DNA of 30,045 bases from CAYJFG01 sp964369405 (GTDB taxonomy: Bacteria; Bacillota; Clostridia; Oscillospirales; Acutalibacteraceae): the NCBI GenBank assembly GCA_964369405.1, contig CAYJGB010000020.1, forward strand, positions 1-30,045, read 5' to 3'. This document shows, piece by piece, positions 1 through 8,903 of the stretch. Position 1 is the stretch's first letter, and every line of letters starts with the position of its first letter. Under the pieces are notes generated by a model. It was given only the letters and a program-made list of their open reading frames with translations, was not told the origin of the DNA and did no database searches. A program made the translations under genes and the position numbers.

Positions 1-36
1 ATCGCTGTGTTTTCAGTGATTATCTAATTTAGTCCT

Positions 37-63
37 ATTATAACATCATCATATCACTGGCAA
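37..63 (-). promoter_or_regulatory. Possible promoter reading leftward out of the window
   Basis: On the minus strand there is an extended -10, TGT TATAAT (45 to 37), with a TTGCCA -35-like hexamer (63 to 58) at a short 15-nt spacing. It lies just beyond the guaA terminator and points at whatever gene lies left of position 1. The short spacer lowers confidence; the TGn motif raises it. Confidence 0.4.
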
Positions 64-106
64 TTTATAGATAAATAATAATGCATAAACTATCATAAAA
101 ATGCAT

Positions 107-141
107 AAAACACGCAAAATATCTGCTGTTTTGCGTGTTTT
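107..141 (-). terminator. Intrinsic terminator after guaA
   Basis: A perfect 13-bp inverted repeat, AAAACACGCAAAA (107-119) and its complement (129-141), encloses a 9-nt loop. It sits about 45 nt past the guaA stop. On the minus strand the stem ends in TTTT and continues into ATGCATTTTTA, so it can end the purine operon. The plus-strand tail is also T-rich, so it may work in both directions. Confidence 0.75.
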
Positions 142-186
142 TCGTATATTTTATGTATATTAATTGCATACCAAAGCCACTGAGCG

Positions 187-1725
187 TTACTCCCACTCTA
201 TAGTTGCTGGTGGTTTGCTTGTTATATCATATACTACTCTATTAATTCCTTTTACTTCATTAATTATTCTTACAGAAACTTTACCTAAAACTTCATATGG
301 AATTTGTGCAAACTCTGCAGTCATAAAGTCATTTGTTGTTACTCCTCTTAAAGCAATTGTATTGTCGTATGTTCTACTATCACCCATAACTCCAACACTT
401 TTAACATTTGTTAGAACAGCAAAATATTGGTTTATTTCTCTATCAAGATTTGCAATTGCTATTTCTTCTCTGAAAATCGCATCTGCTTCTCTTAAAATAT
501 CTAACTTCTCAGATGTGATATCGCCCATAACTCTTATAGCTAATCCTGGTCCTGGGAATGGCTGACGCCATACAAGAAATTCTGGGATATCAAGTTCTAA
601 ACCAGCTTTTCTTACTTCATCTTTAAATAAGTCCCTTAAAGGCTCCACTAAACCAAAAGTAATATCATCTGGCAACCCGCCTACGTTATGATGACTTTTA
701 ATCACATCTGCTTCGCCTTTTCCACTTTCAACTACATCGGGATAAATTGTACCTTGGCATAGGAAATCTACTTTACCAATTTTGTTAGCTTCTTCTTCGA
801 AGACTCTAACAAACTCTTCACCTATAATTTTTCTCTTTGTTTCAGGGTCTGAAATGTCCTTAAGCTTTGATAAAAATCTATCTTGAGCATTTACTCTAAT
901 TAAGTTCATATCGAATTGTTTTTTAAAGATTGTTTCTACTTCGTCACCCTCGTTTTTTCTAAGCAAGCCATGGTCTACAAAAATACAAGTAAGGTTTTTA
1001 CCAATTGCCTTATGCACCATTACTGCCGCTACTGATGAATCAACACCACCAGAAAGTCCACAAACAACTTTTTTATCACCAATATCATTTTTAAGTCTTT
1101 GAATAGTGTCACTAACAAAACTATCCATTTTCCAATTACCGCTACATTTACACATATTATATAAAAAATTATGTAACATTGTTTGTCCTTGAACTGTATG
1201 AGATACCTCTGGATGAAATTGAACTGCACATAGGTTTTTATCCAAATTAATCATAGCAGCAACAGGACAAACAGGAGTATGTGCAACAATATGAAAACCA
1301 GATGGTGGGGAAGATATGTAGTCAGTGTGACTCATCCAGCAGATTGACTCGTCACTTATGTTTTCAAACAATGGGTTATCATTTTTGAAATTTACATTTG
1401 TCTTGCCGTACTCTTTAACATCTGAACTTTCAACTACTCCACCTAAAACATTTGCCATCATTTGAGCACCATAACAAATACCTAGAACTGGAATTCCACA
1501 CTCAAATATTTTAGGGTCACACTTTGGTGCATTTTCCTCATAAACACTGTTTGGACCACCAGTAAAAATGATACCTTTATATTCATTATCTAAAATTTCT
1601 TTAGCTGTTGTTTTATAAGATTTAATTTCACAGTAGACATTATGCTCACGTACACGCCTAGCAATAAGCTGACTATATTGTCCACCAAAATCCATAACTA
1701 AAACAGTTTCATTTTTTATATTCAT
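187..1725 (-). CDS. guaA: GMP synthase (glutamine-hydrolysing)
   Basis: Converts XMP to GMP using glutamine and ATP, the last step of the GMP branch, in the cytoplasm. At 512 residues it has the usual full bacterial length. The N-terminal glutamine amidotransferase domain shows the nucleophile Cys84 in GICYGAQ and the His171/Glu173 pair in FHPE. The ATP pyrophosphatase domain carries the PP-loop SGGVDS (225-230), and the C-terminal dimerisation domain ends in the typical KPPATIEWE. The ATG at 1725 follows AAGGAG at good spacing. It is 36 nt downstream of purA, so the two are almost certainly co-transcribed, ending at the 107-141 hairpin. No IMP dehydrogenase gene is in the window. Confidence 0.97.
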   Translation of the reverse strand: MNIKNETVLVMDFGGQYSQLIARRVREHNVYCEIKSYKTTAKEILDNEYKGIIFTGGPNSVYEENAPKCDPKIFECGIPVLGICYGAQMMANVLGGVVESSDVKEYGKTNVNFKNDNPLFENISDESICWMSHTDYISSPPSGFHIVAHTPVCPVAAMINLDKNLCAVQFHPEVSHTVQGQTMLHNFLYNMCKCSGNWKMDSFVSDTIQRLKNDIGDKKVVCGLSGGVDSSVAAVMVHKAIGKNLTCIFVDHGLLRKNEGDEVETIFKKQFDMNLIRVNAQDRFLSKLKDISDPETKRKIIGEEFVRVFEEEANKIGKVDFLCQGTIYPDVVESGKGEADVIKSHHNVGGLPDDITFGLVEPLRDLFKDEVRKAGLELDIPEFLVWRQPFPGPGLAIRVMGDITSEKLDILREADAIFREEIAIANLDREINQYFAVLTNVKSVGVMGDSRTYDNTIALRGVTTNDFMTAEFAQIPYEVLGKVSVRIINEVKGINRVVYDITSKPPATIEWE

Positions 1726-1761
1726 AAATTTCAGAAGCTCCTTAAAATATTAATTCGTTAA

Positions 1762-3039
1762 TTATCTATAAATAATGTTATCTCTTGATGCTCCGTTAGA
1801 AACAATTTTAATAGGTAAACCTATTTCTTTTTCAGCAAACTCAATGTAATTTTTACAGTTTTCTGGTAAATCATCATAGTTTCTTATATGTGAAATATCA
1901 CATTTCCAACCTGGTAGCACTTTTAAAATAGGTTTACATCTTTTAAGCTTTGTAGTTGATGGGAAAGTATCAATAACTTTACCGTCTAGTTCATAACCAA
2001 CACAAACAGGTAATTCATCTAAGTAACCTAAAACATCTAAAACTGTGAAAGCGATTTTAGTTGTCCCTTGAACTCTACAACCATAGCGAGTAGCTACTAA
2101 ATCAAGCCAACCCATTCTACGAGGTCTACCAGTAGTAGCGCCGTATTCACCACCGTCACCACCACGACGTCTAAGCTCGTCAGCTTCTTCACCGAAAATT
2201 TCACTAACAAACTCACCAGCGCCAACAGCACTTGAGTAAGCTTTTACTACTGTGATAATATCTTTAATTTCATACGGAGGAATACCAGCACCAACAGCAC
2301 CGTATCCTGCAATAGTGTTAGAAGATGTAACCATAGGGTAAATACCAAAATCTGTATCTTTTAACGCACCTAATTGACCTTCTAGTAATACATTTTTTCC
2401 TTCTTTAATAGCATTATATAAGTAATCAAAAGTATCAGCAACATAAGGTTCAATTTGAACTTTATACTCCATTAACTTATTAAAAATTTCATCTACAGTA
2501 ATAGGTTCTTTATTATACAGATTTTTTAAAGTAGCATTTTTAATTTCTAAAACACTAGCTATTTTTTCTTTTAAGCAATCCATATCATCGTAAAGCTCAT
2601 TTACTTGAAATCCGATTTTTGAAAATTTATCAGAATAAAATGGAGCTATACCAGATTTAGTTGAACCAAAACTTTTAGAAGAAAGACGTTCTTCTTCATA
2701 GCAGTCAAAGTCAATATGATAAGGCATAACAATTTGAGCTCTATCAGAGATTAAAACTCTTGGAGCAGGAACACCTCTCTCTTTTAGAGATGCCATTTCT
2801 TTTACAAAGTTTTCAACACTTAATGCAACACCATTTCCGATAATATTTGTAATATGATTATGAAACACACCAGATGGTAATTGATGTAAGGCAAATTTTC
2901 CGTAATTATTTACAATAGTGTGACCAGCATTGCTACCACCTTGAAATCTTATAACTATATCAGATTCAGCCGCTAAAACGTCAGTAATTTTACCCTTACC
3001 TTCGTCACCCCAGTTTGCACCAACAATAGCTTTTACCAT
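1762..3039 (-). CDS. purA: Adenylosuccinate synthetase
   Basis: Catalyses the GTP-dependent condensation of IMP with aspartate to adenylosuccinate, the first committed step to AMP. The sequence starts MVKAIVGANWGDEGKGK, with the GTP-binding GDEGKGK loop at 11-17, followed by the GGSNAGHT motif holding the catalytic His. The TGRPRR and later nucleotide-binding motifs are present. I place the start at the ATG at 3039 (425 residues, the family norm). A longer frame from a GTG at 3048 is open, but that GTG overlaps the GAGGAG ribosome site, which stands 8 nt before the ATG. It is followed at 36 nt by guaA. Upstream lies a terminator-like hairpin separating it from purB, so it may be transcribed partly on its own. 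Confidence 0.97.
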   Translation of the reverse strand: MVKAIVGANWGDEGKGKITDVLAAESDIVIRFQGGSNAGHTIVNNYGKFALHQLPSGVFHNHITNIIGNGVALSVENFVKEMASLKERGVPAPRVLISDRAQIVMPYHIDFDCYEEERLSSKSFGSTKSGIAPFYSDKFSKIGFQVNELYDDMDCLKEKIASVLEIKNATLKNLYNKEPITVDEIFNKLMEYKVQIEPYVADTFDYLYNAIKEGKNVLLEGQLGALKDTDFGIYPMVTSSNTIAGYGAVGAGIPPYEIKDIITVVKAYSSAVGAGEFVSEIFGEEADELRRRGGDGGEYGATTGRPRRMGWLDLVATRYGCRVQGTTKIAFTVLDVLGYLDELPVCVGYELDGKVIDTFPSTTKLKRCKPILKVLPGWKCDISHIRNYDDLPENCKNYIEFAEKEIGLPIKIVSNGASRDNIIYR

Positions 3040-3098
3040 ATTGAACACTCCTCTAAAATTTTATTATGTAAATTATTGATTAACTATATAAGAATATC

Positions 3099-3143
3099 AA
3101 AAAAAAATAAGTTTTGCAAGGCAAATTAACAATTTACCTTGCA
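3099..3143 (-). terminator. Terminator-like or attenuator hairpin between purB and purA
   Basis: In minus-strand RNA, 3143-3131 pairs with 3127-3115 over 13 bp with one G-U wobble and a 3-nt loop. After 7-8 nt comes a run of nine U (complement of 3099-3107). The spacer between stem and U-run is longer than in an ideal terminator, so partial termination or attenuation is as likely as full termination. It occupies most of the 165-nt purB-purA gap. Confidence 0.6.
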
Positions 3144-3204
3144 TAAATTAATTTTAATATTAAAATCGGTGAAAAAACACGACTTAAACTCAGTAATAAG
3201 AGAG

Positions 3205-4635
3205 TTAAACAGTTATTTCTGTTTTTTCAATTTCCATATCTTTATATGGTGCTAACGCTTGAGTTACATCTTCTGCTAAAAACTCAGATGTTTGTTCACA
3301 AGCACGTCCAACATATTTTTCTGGAGAAATAATTGAATTTAATTGCTCTAATGTAACGCCAAATGCTTTATCATTTGCAATTCTTTCTAGTAAATCATTT
3401 TCTCCGCCTTCTTCTTTTATTACTTTAGATGCTTCCATAGAATGAACTCTTACTCTTTCATGTAAAACTTGTCTATCTGCACCAAGTTTAACAGCGTCCA
3501 TCATAATGTTTTCTGTAGCCATAAAAGGTAATTCTTTTCTAAGTCTTTGTTCAATTACTTTTGGATATACAACTAATCCATCAGCTACGTTTGCATATAG
3601 ATTTAATATTCCATCTATTGCTAAAAATCCTTCAGCTACACTAATTCGTTTATTAGCAGAATCATCAAGTGTTCTTTCAAACCATTGTGTAGACATTGTC
3701 ATAGCAGGATTTAATGCATCTGCAATAACGTATCTTGCAAGAGATGCTATTCTTTCACTTCTCATAGGATTTCTTTTGTAAGCCATAGCAGAAGAACCTA
3801 TTTGATTTTTTTCAAATGGCTCTTCAATCTCTTTTAGATGTTGAAGAAGTCTAATATCGTTTGAAAATTTAGCAGCACTTTGAGCAATGCCACTTAATAT
3901 TGATAAAAATTGATAATCTAATTTTCTTGAATAAGTTTGTCCTGATACTTTAAAACAGCCACTATAACCCATTTTTTGAGCTATTTTATCATCAACTGCT
4001 TTAACTTTTTCGTGGTCACCATCAAAAAGTTCTAAGAAACTTGCTTGTGTACCTGTAGTTCCTTTAGAGCCTAAAAGTTTAGCTTTTGATAATTGAAACT
4101 CTATATCTTCTAAATCCATAAGTAAATCTTGAATCCACAAAGTAGCACGTTTTCCAACAGTAGTAGGTTGAGCTGGTTGAAAATGAGTAAACGCTAAAGT
4201 AGGTAAATCTTTATATTTTTCAGCAAAAATAGATAATTCTTTAATTGTAGTTATAACTTTATCTCTTACAAGTTTTAAAGCCTCAGTCATAATAATTACA
4301 TCTGTATTATCTCCGACATAACAAGAAGTAGCACCTAGATGAATTATACCTTTAGCTGTAGGGCATTGAGTACCATAAGCATATACGTGTGCCATAACAT
4401 CATGACGAACTAATTTTTCTTGTTTAGCAGCAACATCGTAATTAATATCATCTTTAGAAGCTATTAATTCATCTATTTGGGATTGAGTAATAGGTAAACC
4501 TAACTCCATTTCAGCTTCTGCTAAAGCAATCCATAAATTTCTCCAAGTTCTAAATTTCATATCAGGAGAAAATAGATATTTCATTTCTTTACTAGCATAT
4601 CTTGAAGATAGGGGAGATTCATAAACATCTTTCAT
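3205..4635 (-). CDS. purB: Adenylosuccinate lyase
   Basis: Splits fumarate from SAICAR and from adenylosuccinate, so it serves both IMP synthesis and the AMP branch. At 476 residues it is of the longer lyase type rather than the roughly 430-residue Bacillus type. The family signature around the catalytic serine loop is clear: GSSAMAYKRNPM followed by RSERIASLAR. The substrate-binding HLGATSCYVGDNTD and THFQPAQPTT segments are also present. The ATG at 4635 follows a tandem AAGGATAAGGAT ribosome site. It is 29 nt downstream of purF and is the last gene before the 3099-3143 hairpin. Confidence 0.97.
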   Translation of the reverse strand: MKDVYESPLSSRYASKEMKYLFSPDMKFRTWRNLWIALAEAEMELGLPITQSQIDELIASKDDINYDVAAKQEKLVRHDVMAHVYAYGTQCPTAKGIIHLGATSCYVGDNTDVIIMTEALKLVRDKVITTIKELSIFAEKYKDLPTLAFTHFQPAQPTTVGKRATLWIQDLLMDLEDIEFQLSKAKLLGSKGTTGTQASFLELFDGDHEKVKAVDDKIAQKMGYSGCFKVSGQTYSRKLDYQFLSILSGIAQSAAKFSNDIRLLQHLKEIEEPFEKNQIGSSAMAYKRNPMRSERIASLARYVIADALNPAMTMSTQWFERTLDDSANKRISVAEGFLAIDGILNLYANVADGLVVYPKVIEQRLRKELPFMATENIMMDAVKLGADRQVLHERVRVHSMEASKVIKEEGGENDLLERIANDKAFGVTLEQLNSIISPEKYVGRACEQTSEFLAEDVTQALAPYKDMEIEKTEITV

Positions 4636-4664
4636 AATTTAAAATCCTTATCCTTTCAAATGAT

Positions 4665-6131
4665 TTAAATTTTCTTAGTACCTGCACAAGTATTAAAATT
4701 CATTCCACCACGTTCTTTACCTGCCAACATTTGAGTAGTTATTTGTGCAGGATAATTACCTGTAAAGCAAGCATCACAAAAACCATTATCTTTATTAAAT
4801 AGCATACTATCCAGAGTTTCTACTGGTAAATATCCTAGAGAATCTGCACCACTAATTTTACAAATTTCGTCAATTGTGTGGTTACAAGCTATAAGTTCGT
4901 TAGATGATGGTATATCTGTACCATAGTAGCAAGGGTGCATAAAAGGTGGTGAACTTATTCGTAAATGCACTTCTGCTGCTCCAGCATCTTTTAGCATTTT
5001 AACAATTCTATCACAAGTTGTCCCTCTTACAATACTATCATCAAGCATAACAACTCTTTTACCTTTAACTGATGTACATAATGGATTTAATTTTATTTTA
5101 ACACTATTCATACGGTCAGTCTGGGACGGTTTAATAAAAGTTCTCCCAATATAGTTATTCTTAACAATTCCTTTTTCATAAGGTATTCCTGATTCTTCAC
5201 TATAGCCAATCGCTGCATCAATACCAGACTCAGGCACACCAATAACTAAGTCAGCATCAACAGGGAAACTCCTTGCTAAAATTCTACCGGCTTCTTTTCT
5301 AGCTTCATAAACACTTATACCGTCAATAACAGAATCAGTTCTAGCAAAATATATATATTCAAAAACACAAAGTGACTTTGATTTTGTACAGTGATTTTTA
5401 ATTGAAGTTATACCAGTTTCATCTACTACTACAATTTCACCTGGTTCAATATCACGTACAAATTCAGCACCTGCAGCATCTAAAGCACAAGTTTCACTAG
5501 CAAATACTACAGAATTATTAATCTTACCCATACATAGCGGTTTAAACCCTTGAGGGTCTCTAGCTGCAATTAATTTTCTAGGACTCATAACAAGTAGGGA
5601 ATACGCACCATTAATATGATACATAGCCCTATTAACTGCTTCCTCTACACTGTGTGAGTTTATTCTTTCACGAGCAATCATATAAGCGATTACTTCTGAA
5701 TCTATTGTAGTTTGAAATATAGCACCTCTGGACTCCAGTTCACGGCGAATTTCCAAAGCATTAGTTAAATTACCATTGTGGGCAATAGCAATAACACCTT
5801 TGATATATCTCATAACAAGTGGTTGAGAATTTTCACGAACACTGCCACCAGCAGTTGAATAACGAACATGACCTACAGCCATATCACCGTTCAAATTATC
5901 TAATACTTTATTGTTGAAAACTTCAGTAACTAGTCCCATATCTTTGTGATAATTAATTATACCACTATCGTTAATAGCAATACCACAGCTTTCTTGCCCA
6001 CGATGTTGTAAAGCAAGAAGTCCGTTGTAAACAGCGTATGAAGAATTTGTAGTACCATCACTATAGATACCAAAAACACCACATTCTTCGTGAAGCTCTT
6101 CCTTAAAAAAATCATTTAAGTCTTTGTTCAA
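4665..6131 (-). CDS. purF: Amidophosphoribosyltransferase
   Basis: First committed step of purine synthesis: glutamine plus PRPP to phosphoribosylamine. The Ntn-hydrolase nucleophile is Cys17 in HEECGVFGIY, so a 16-residue propeptide is expected to be removed. The C-terminal phosphoribosyltransferase domain has the PRPP loop VVMLDDSIVRGTT. Cysteines in CNHTIDEIC and FCDACFTG fit the iron-sulfur-containing Bacillus-type enzyme, which is oxygen sensitive. The start is a TTG at 6131 after TGAGGTG; no in-frame ATG lies before the active-site Cys. It sits between purC (59 nt) and purB (29 nt) in one operon. Confidence 0.96.
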   Translation of the reverse strand: MNKDLNDFFKEELHEECGVFGIYSDGTTNSSYAVYNGLLALQHRGQESCGIAINDSGIINYHKDMGLVTEVFNNKVLDNLNGDMAVGHVRYSTAGGSVRENSQPLVMRYIKGVIAIAHNGNLTNALEIRRELESRGAIFQTTIDSEVIAYMIARERINSHSVEEAVNRAMYHINGAYSLLVMSPRKLIAARDPQGFKPLCMGKINNSVVFASETCALDAAGAEFVRDIEPGEIVVVDETGITSIKNHCTKSKSLCVFEYIYFARTDSVIDGISVYEARKEAGRILARSFPVDADLVIGVPESGIDAAIGYSEESGIPYEKGIVKNNYIGRTFIKPSQTDRMNSVKIKLNPLCTSVKGKRVVMLDDSIVRGTTCDRIVKMLKDAGAAEVHLRISSPPFMHPCYYGTDIPSSNELIACNHTIDEICKISGADSLGYLPVETLDSMLFNKDNGFCDACFTGNYPAQITTQMLAGKERGGMNFNTCAGTKKI

Positions 6132-6190
6132 AATTTCACCTCATAAAAATTCACATACGAATTAGATTATAAGTTTACAAATTTCAAAAA

Positions 6191-6895
6191 TTATAAACCT
6201 ATTCTCTTCATAACTTCAGCATACGCTTCCTCTACTCCGCCCATATCTCTGCGGAAACGGTCTTTGTCAAGTTTTTCTTGAGTATTAACATCCCAGAAGC
6301 GGCAAGTGTCTGGAGAAATTTCATCAGCTAATAAAACTTCGCCTTTATATCTACCAAATTCTAATTTATAGTCTATTAAGTCTATGTTAACACTTTTAAA
6401 GAAATCTATCATAAACTCGTTTACTTTGAAAGCCATTTCGCTTATTTGTGCTACTTCATCTTTAGTAGCTATTTCAGCTGCTTCAATATGATATTCGTTA
6501 ACAATAGGGTCACCTAAATCGTCATCTTTATAACAAAATTCTAATACTGGAGTTTTCATTGGTGTGCCCTCAGGCAGACCTAATCTTTTTGAAAGACTTC
6601 CAGCTGCTTTATTTCTAACAATTACTTCAAGTAAAATAATTTCAACTTTTTTTACTATAGTTTCTCTGTCGTTTATTTCTTCAACTAAATGAGTTTTAAC
6701 GCCTTTTTCTTCTAGTTTTTTAAACATAAAATTAGACATTCTGTTGTTAACAACACCTTTGCCAACGATAGTGCCTTTTTTCTCACCGTTAAATGCAGTA
6801 GCATCATCTTTATAAGAAACAATACATAAATCTGGATCAGAAGTAGCGTAAACTCTCTTAGCTTTGCCCTCGTAAATCATATTTGTTCTTTCCAT
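6191..6895 (-). CDS. purC: SAICAR synthetase (phosphoribosylaminoimidazole-succinocarboxamide synthase)
   Basis: Joins CAIR with aspartate using ATP to form SAICAR, the substrate of purB encoded two genes downstream. At 234 residues it is the standard bacterial single-domain enzyme. The N-terminal IYEGKAKRVY loop, the VRNKAAGSLSKRLGL segment and the DEISPDTCRFWD motif are diagnostic. The ATG at 6895 follows AGGAGGAG. It is the first gene of the purC-purF-purB run, with a good promoter at 6968-6996. Its 5' leader just before the ATG is identical to that of the divergent gdhA gene (see findings). Confidence 0.97.
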   Translation of the reverse strand: MERTNMIYEGKAKRVYATSDPDLCIVSYKDDATAFNGEKKGTIVGKGVVNNRMSNFMFKKLEEKGVKTHLVEEINDRETIVKKVEIILLEVIVRNKAAGSLSKRLGLPEGTPMKTPVLEFCYKDDDLGDPIVNEYHIEAAEIATKDEVAQISEMAFKVNEFMIDFFKSVNIDLIDYKLEFGRYKGEVLLADEISPDTCRFWDVNTQEKLDKDRFRRDMGGVEEAYAEVMKRIGL

Positions 6896-6967
6896 TTTAA
6901 AACTCCTCCTAATAATTAAAAAAATTAAAATATTAAATTGTACTTTAACAATACAAAATCATCTTTT

Positions 6968-6996
6968 ATTATAAACTAATATACACTTATTGACAA
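6968..6996 (-). promoter_or_regulatory. Promoter of the purC-purF-purB operon
   Basis: On the minus strand, TTGTCA (6996 to 6991) and TATAAT (6973 to 6968) are separated by exactly 17 nt. Transcription would begin about 65 nt upstream of the purC ATG. This is a near-consensus housekeeping sigma-A promoter and one of the few in the window without a TGn extension. Confidence 0.75.
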
Positions 6997-7317
6997 TACC
7001 AAAAACATAAAAAAACAAATAAATTTAAAATAATTTTTGGATAAAAAATAGAATTAAGATGATAATCAAGATTAAATAATGCTATAAATAACAAAAATGA
7101 ATGTAAAACGATTAATTTTTCCAAAAAGTGATTAACACAAGACTGTTTTGACATAAAATTTGATATTATTTGATAATATTTGTGGTCAAACTTGCAAAAC
7201 CACAATTTTATATTTACTTAAAAGAATTATATTTATTAAAATTTTGTTATTATTTACAGTAATTACAATAAAAAATTAATTAAAATTGGGTAAATACACA
7301 TTAATTTACTTTGTATA

Positions 7318-7346
7318 TTGCAAACATTTAACTTATATGTTACTAT
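7318..7346 (+). promoter_or_regulatory. Promoter of gdhA
   Basis: TTGCAA (7318-7323), a 17-nt spacer and TACTAT (7341-7346), with TGT just before the -10 (7338-7340) giving an extended -10. The predicted leader is about 70 nt. A second, weaker -10 candidate, TATACT, lies at 7362. Confidence 0.6.
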
Positions 7347-7420
7347 TATTAACGGAAAAGATATACTAATGTGTATATTTTTTAAATGTTATGTGAACAA
7401 ATATTAGGAGGAGTTTTAAA

Positions 7421-8752
7421 ATGTCATACGTTAACGAACAATTAGAATTACTAAAAGCTAAAAACAGTAATGAGCCTGAGTTTATTCAAGCAGCTACTGA
7501 AGTTTTAACATCATTAGCACCTGTTTTTGAGCAAAATCCAAAATATCAACAAGAGAGTATTCTTGAAAGAATTACAGAGCCTGAAAGAGTTGTAATGTTT
7601 AGAGTTCCTTGGGTTGATGATAACGGTAAAGCACAAGTTAATCGTGGTTTTAGAGTACAATTTAATAGTGCTATCGGACCTTATAAAGGTGGCTTAAGAC
7701 TTCATCCATCTGTTAACCTAGGTGTAATTAAATTCTTAGGTTTTGAACAAATATTTAAAAACGCTTTAACTGGTCTACCAATCGGTGGTGGTAAAGGTGG
7801 TTCTGACTTCGACCCTAAAGGTAAAAGTGATAGAGAAGTTATGGCTTTCTGCCAAAGCTTTATGACAGAACTTTCTCGTCACATTGGTGCTGATACTGAC
7901 GTTCCAGCTGGTGACATTGGTACAGGAGCAAGAGAAATCGGTTATATGTTTGGCCAATACAAAAAAATCAAAAACGTATACGAAGGTGTTTTAACTGGTA
8001 AATGGTTACAATTTGGTGGTTCTCTAGTTAGAACTGAAGCTACTGGATACGGATTATTATACTTAGTAGAAGAAATGCTAAAACAAAACGGTAAAGATAT
8101 TAACGGTACAACAATCAGCATGTCTGGTTCTGGTAACGTTGCTATATATGCTACAGAAAAAGCAACTCAATTAGGTGCTAAAGTTGTAACAATGACTGAT
8201 TCAACTGGTTGGATTTATGATGCTGATGGTATTGATTTAGATGCTATCAAAGAAATCAAAGAAGTTAAAAGAGAAAGATTATCAACATATACTAACTACA
8301 GACCAAATGCAAAATACACAGTAGGTGCTTTTGATTGGTCAGTAGCTTGTGATGTAGCTCTACCTTGTGCTACACAAAACGAGTTAGACAAAACTGGTGC
8401 TGAAAACTTAGTTAAAAACGGCGTAATCGCTGTAGGTGAAGGTGCAAATATGCCTTCTACATTAGAAGCTACAGAAGTATTCCTAGCAAACAAAGTTTTA
8501 TTTGCTCCTGGTAAAGCTGCTAATGCTGGTGGTGTAGCAACTTCTGCATTAGAAATGTCACAAAACTCAATGAGATTATCTTGGACATTTGAAGAAGTAG
8601 ATGCTAAACTACAAAACATTATGGTTAACATTTACAGTCAAATGGCTGACGCTGCTAAGAGATACGGTTTTGAAGGTAACTACGTTGTAGGTGCTAACAT
8701 AGCTGGATTTGAGAAAGTTGCAGATGCAATGATAGCTCAAGGTGTTATCTAA
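7421..8752 (+). CDS. gdhA: NADP-type glutamate dehydrogenase
   Basis: Interconverts 2-oxoglutarate plus ammonia and glutamate, in the cytoplasm. At 443 residues it fits the hexameric bacterial/fungal class I enzyme. The substrate domain has GPYKGGLRLHPSVN with Lys89, and PIGGGKGGSDFDPKG with the catalytic Lys125. The dinucleotide fold shows GSGNVA at 236-241, where the GSGNVA form is usual in NADP-dependent members; cofactor choice is inferred. The ATG follows AGGAGGAG. Its base composition is slightly less AT-extreme than its neighbours, with many AAC, GGT and GCT codons, as expected for a strongly expressed gene. It is a single-gene unit ending at the hairpin 8775-8809. Confidence 0.96.
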   Translation: MSYVNEQLELLKAKNSNEPEFIQAATEVLTSLAPVFEQNPKYQQESILERITEPERVVMFRVPWVDDNGKAQVNRGFRVQFNSAIGPYKGGLRLHPSVNLGVIKFLGFEQIFKNALTGLPIGGGKGGSDFDPKGKSDREVMAFCQSFMTELSRHIGADTDVPAGDIGTGAREIGYMFGQYKKIKNVYEGVLTGKWLQFGGSLVRTEATGYGLLYLVEEMLKQNGKDINGTTISMSGSGNVAIYATEKATQLGAKVVTMTDSTGWIYDADGIDLDAIKEIKEVKRERLSTYTNYRPNAKYTVGAFDWSVACDVALPCATQNELDKTGAENLVKNGVIAVGEGANMPSTLEATEVFLANKVLFAPGKAANAGGVATSALEMSQNSMRLSWTFEEVDAKLQNIMVNIYSQMADAAKRYGFEGNYVVGANIAGFEKVADAMIAQGVI

Positions 8753-8774
8753 ATTTATCTATAAAACAATATAT

Positions 8775-8809
8775 AACTTGCTTGTATTTTTATACAGGCA
8801 AGTTTTTTT
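8775..8809 (+). terminator. Intrinsic terminator after gdhA
   Basis: A 12-bp stem (8775-8786 with 8793-8804, one G-U wobble, 6-nt loop) is followed by a run of seven T ending at 8809. It lies 22 nt past the gdhA stop and is a textbook plus-strand terminator. Confidence 0.9.
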
Positions 8810-8841
8810 GTACAAAATTGTCTAAAATTTATAAATTTATG

Positions 8842-8871
8842 TTGCTTTATATATTCTATTTATGCTATAAT
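8842..8871 (+). promoter_or_regulatory. Promoter of the flavin reductase-rubredoxin gene
   Basis: TTGCTT (8842-8847), an 18-nt spacer and a perfect TATAAT (8866-8871) preceded by TGC, an extended -10. It gives a short leader of about 25 nt. Confidence 0.8.
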
Positions 8872-8903
8872 ATTAAAAAGAGTATATATGGAGGTATAAT
8901 AAT

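Larger units (their letters stand above)
6896..7420. other. Divergent purC/gdhA regulatory region (525 nt, no gene)
   Basis: Very AT-rich, with no supported coding sequence. It holds the purC promoter (6968-6996), the gdhA promoter (7318-7346) and matching ribosome-site leaders at both ends. In the middle are two small inverted repeats: ATATTA/TAATAT at 7163-7168/7174-7179, and TTGTGGT/ACCACAA at 7180-7186/7199-7205. The second is followed on the plus strand by TTTTATATTT. I saw no purine, glutamine or PRPP riboswitch core and no clear PurR box. Confidence 0.7.

Noticed and set aside
6987..7205. 72-residue hydrophobic open frame, minus strand, between purC and gdhA
   Set aside because: No ribosome site or ATG start; its end overlaps the purC promoter; the composition is that expected of AT-rich non-coding DNA.
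6896..7420. Purine riboswitch upstream of purC
   Set aside because: No conserved purine-aptamer core on the minus strand, and the predicted leader of about 65 nt is too short to hold an aptamer with an expression platform.
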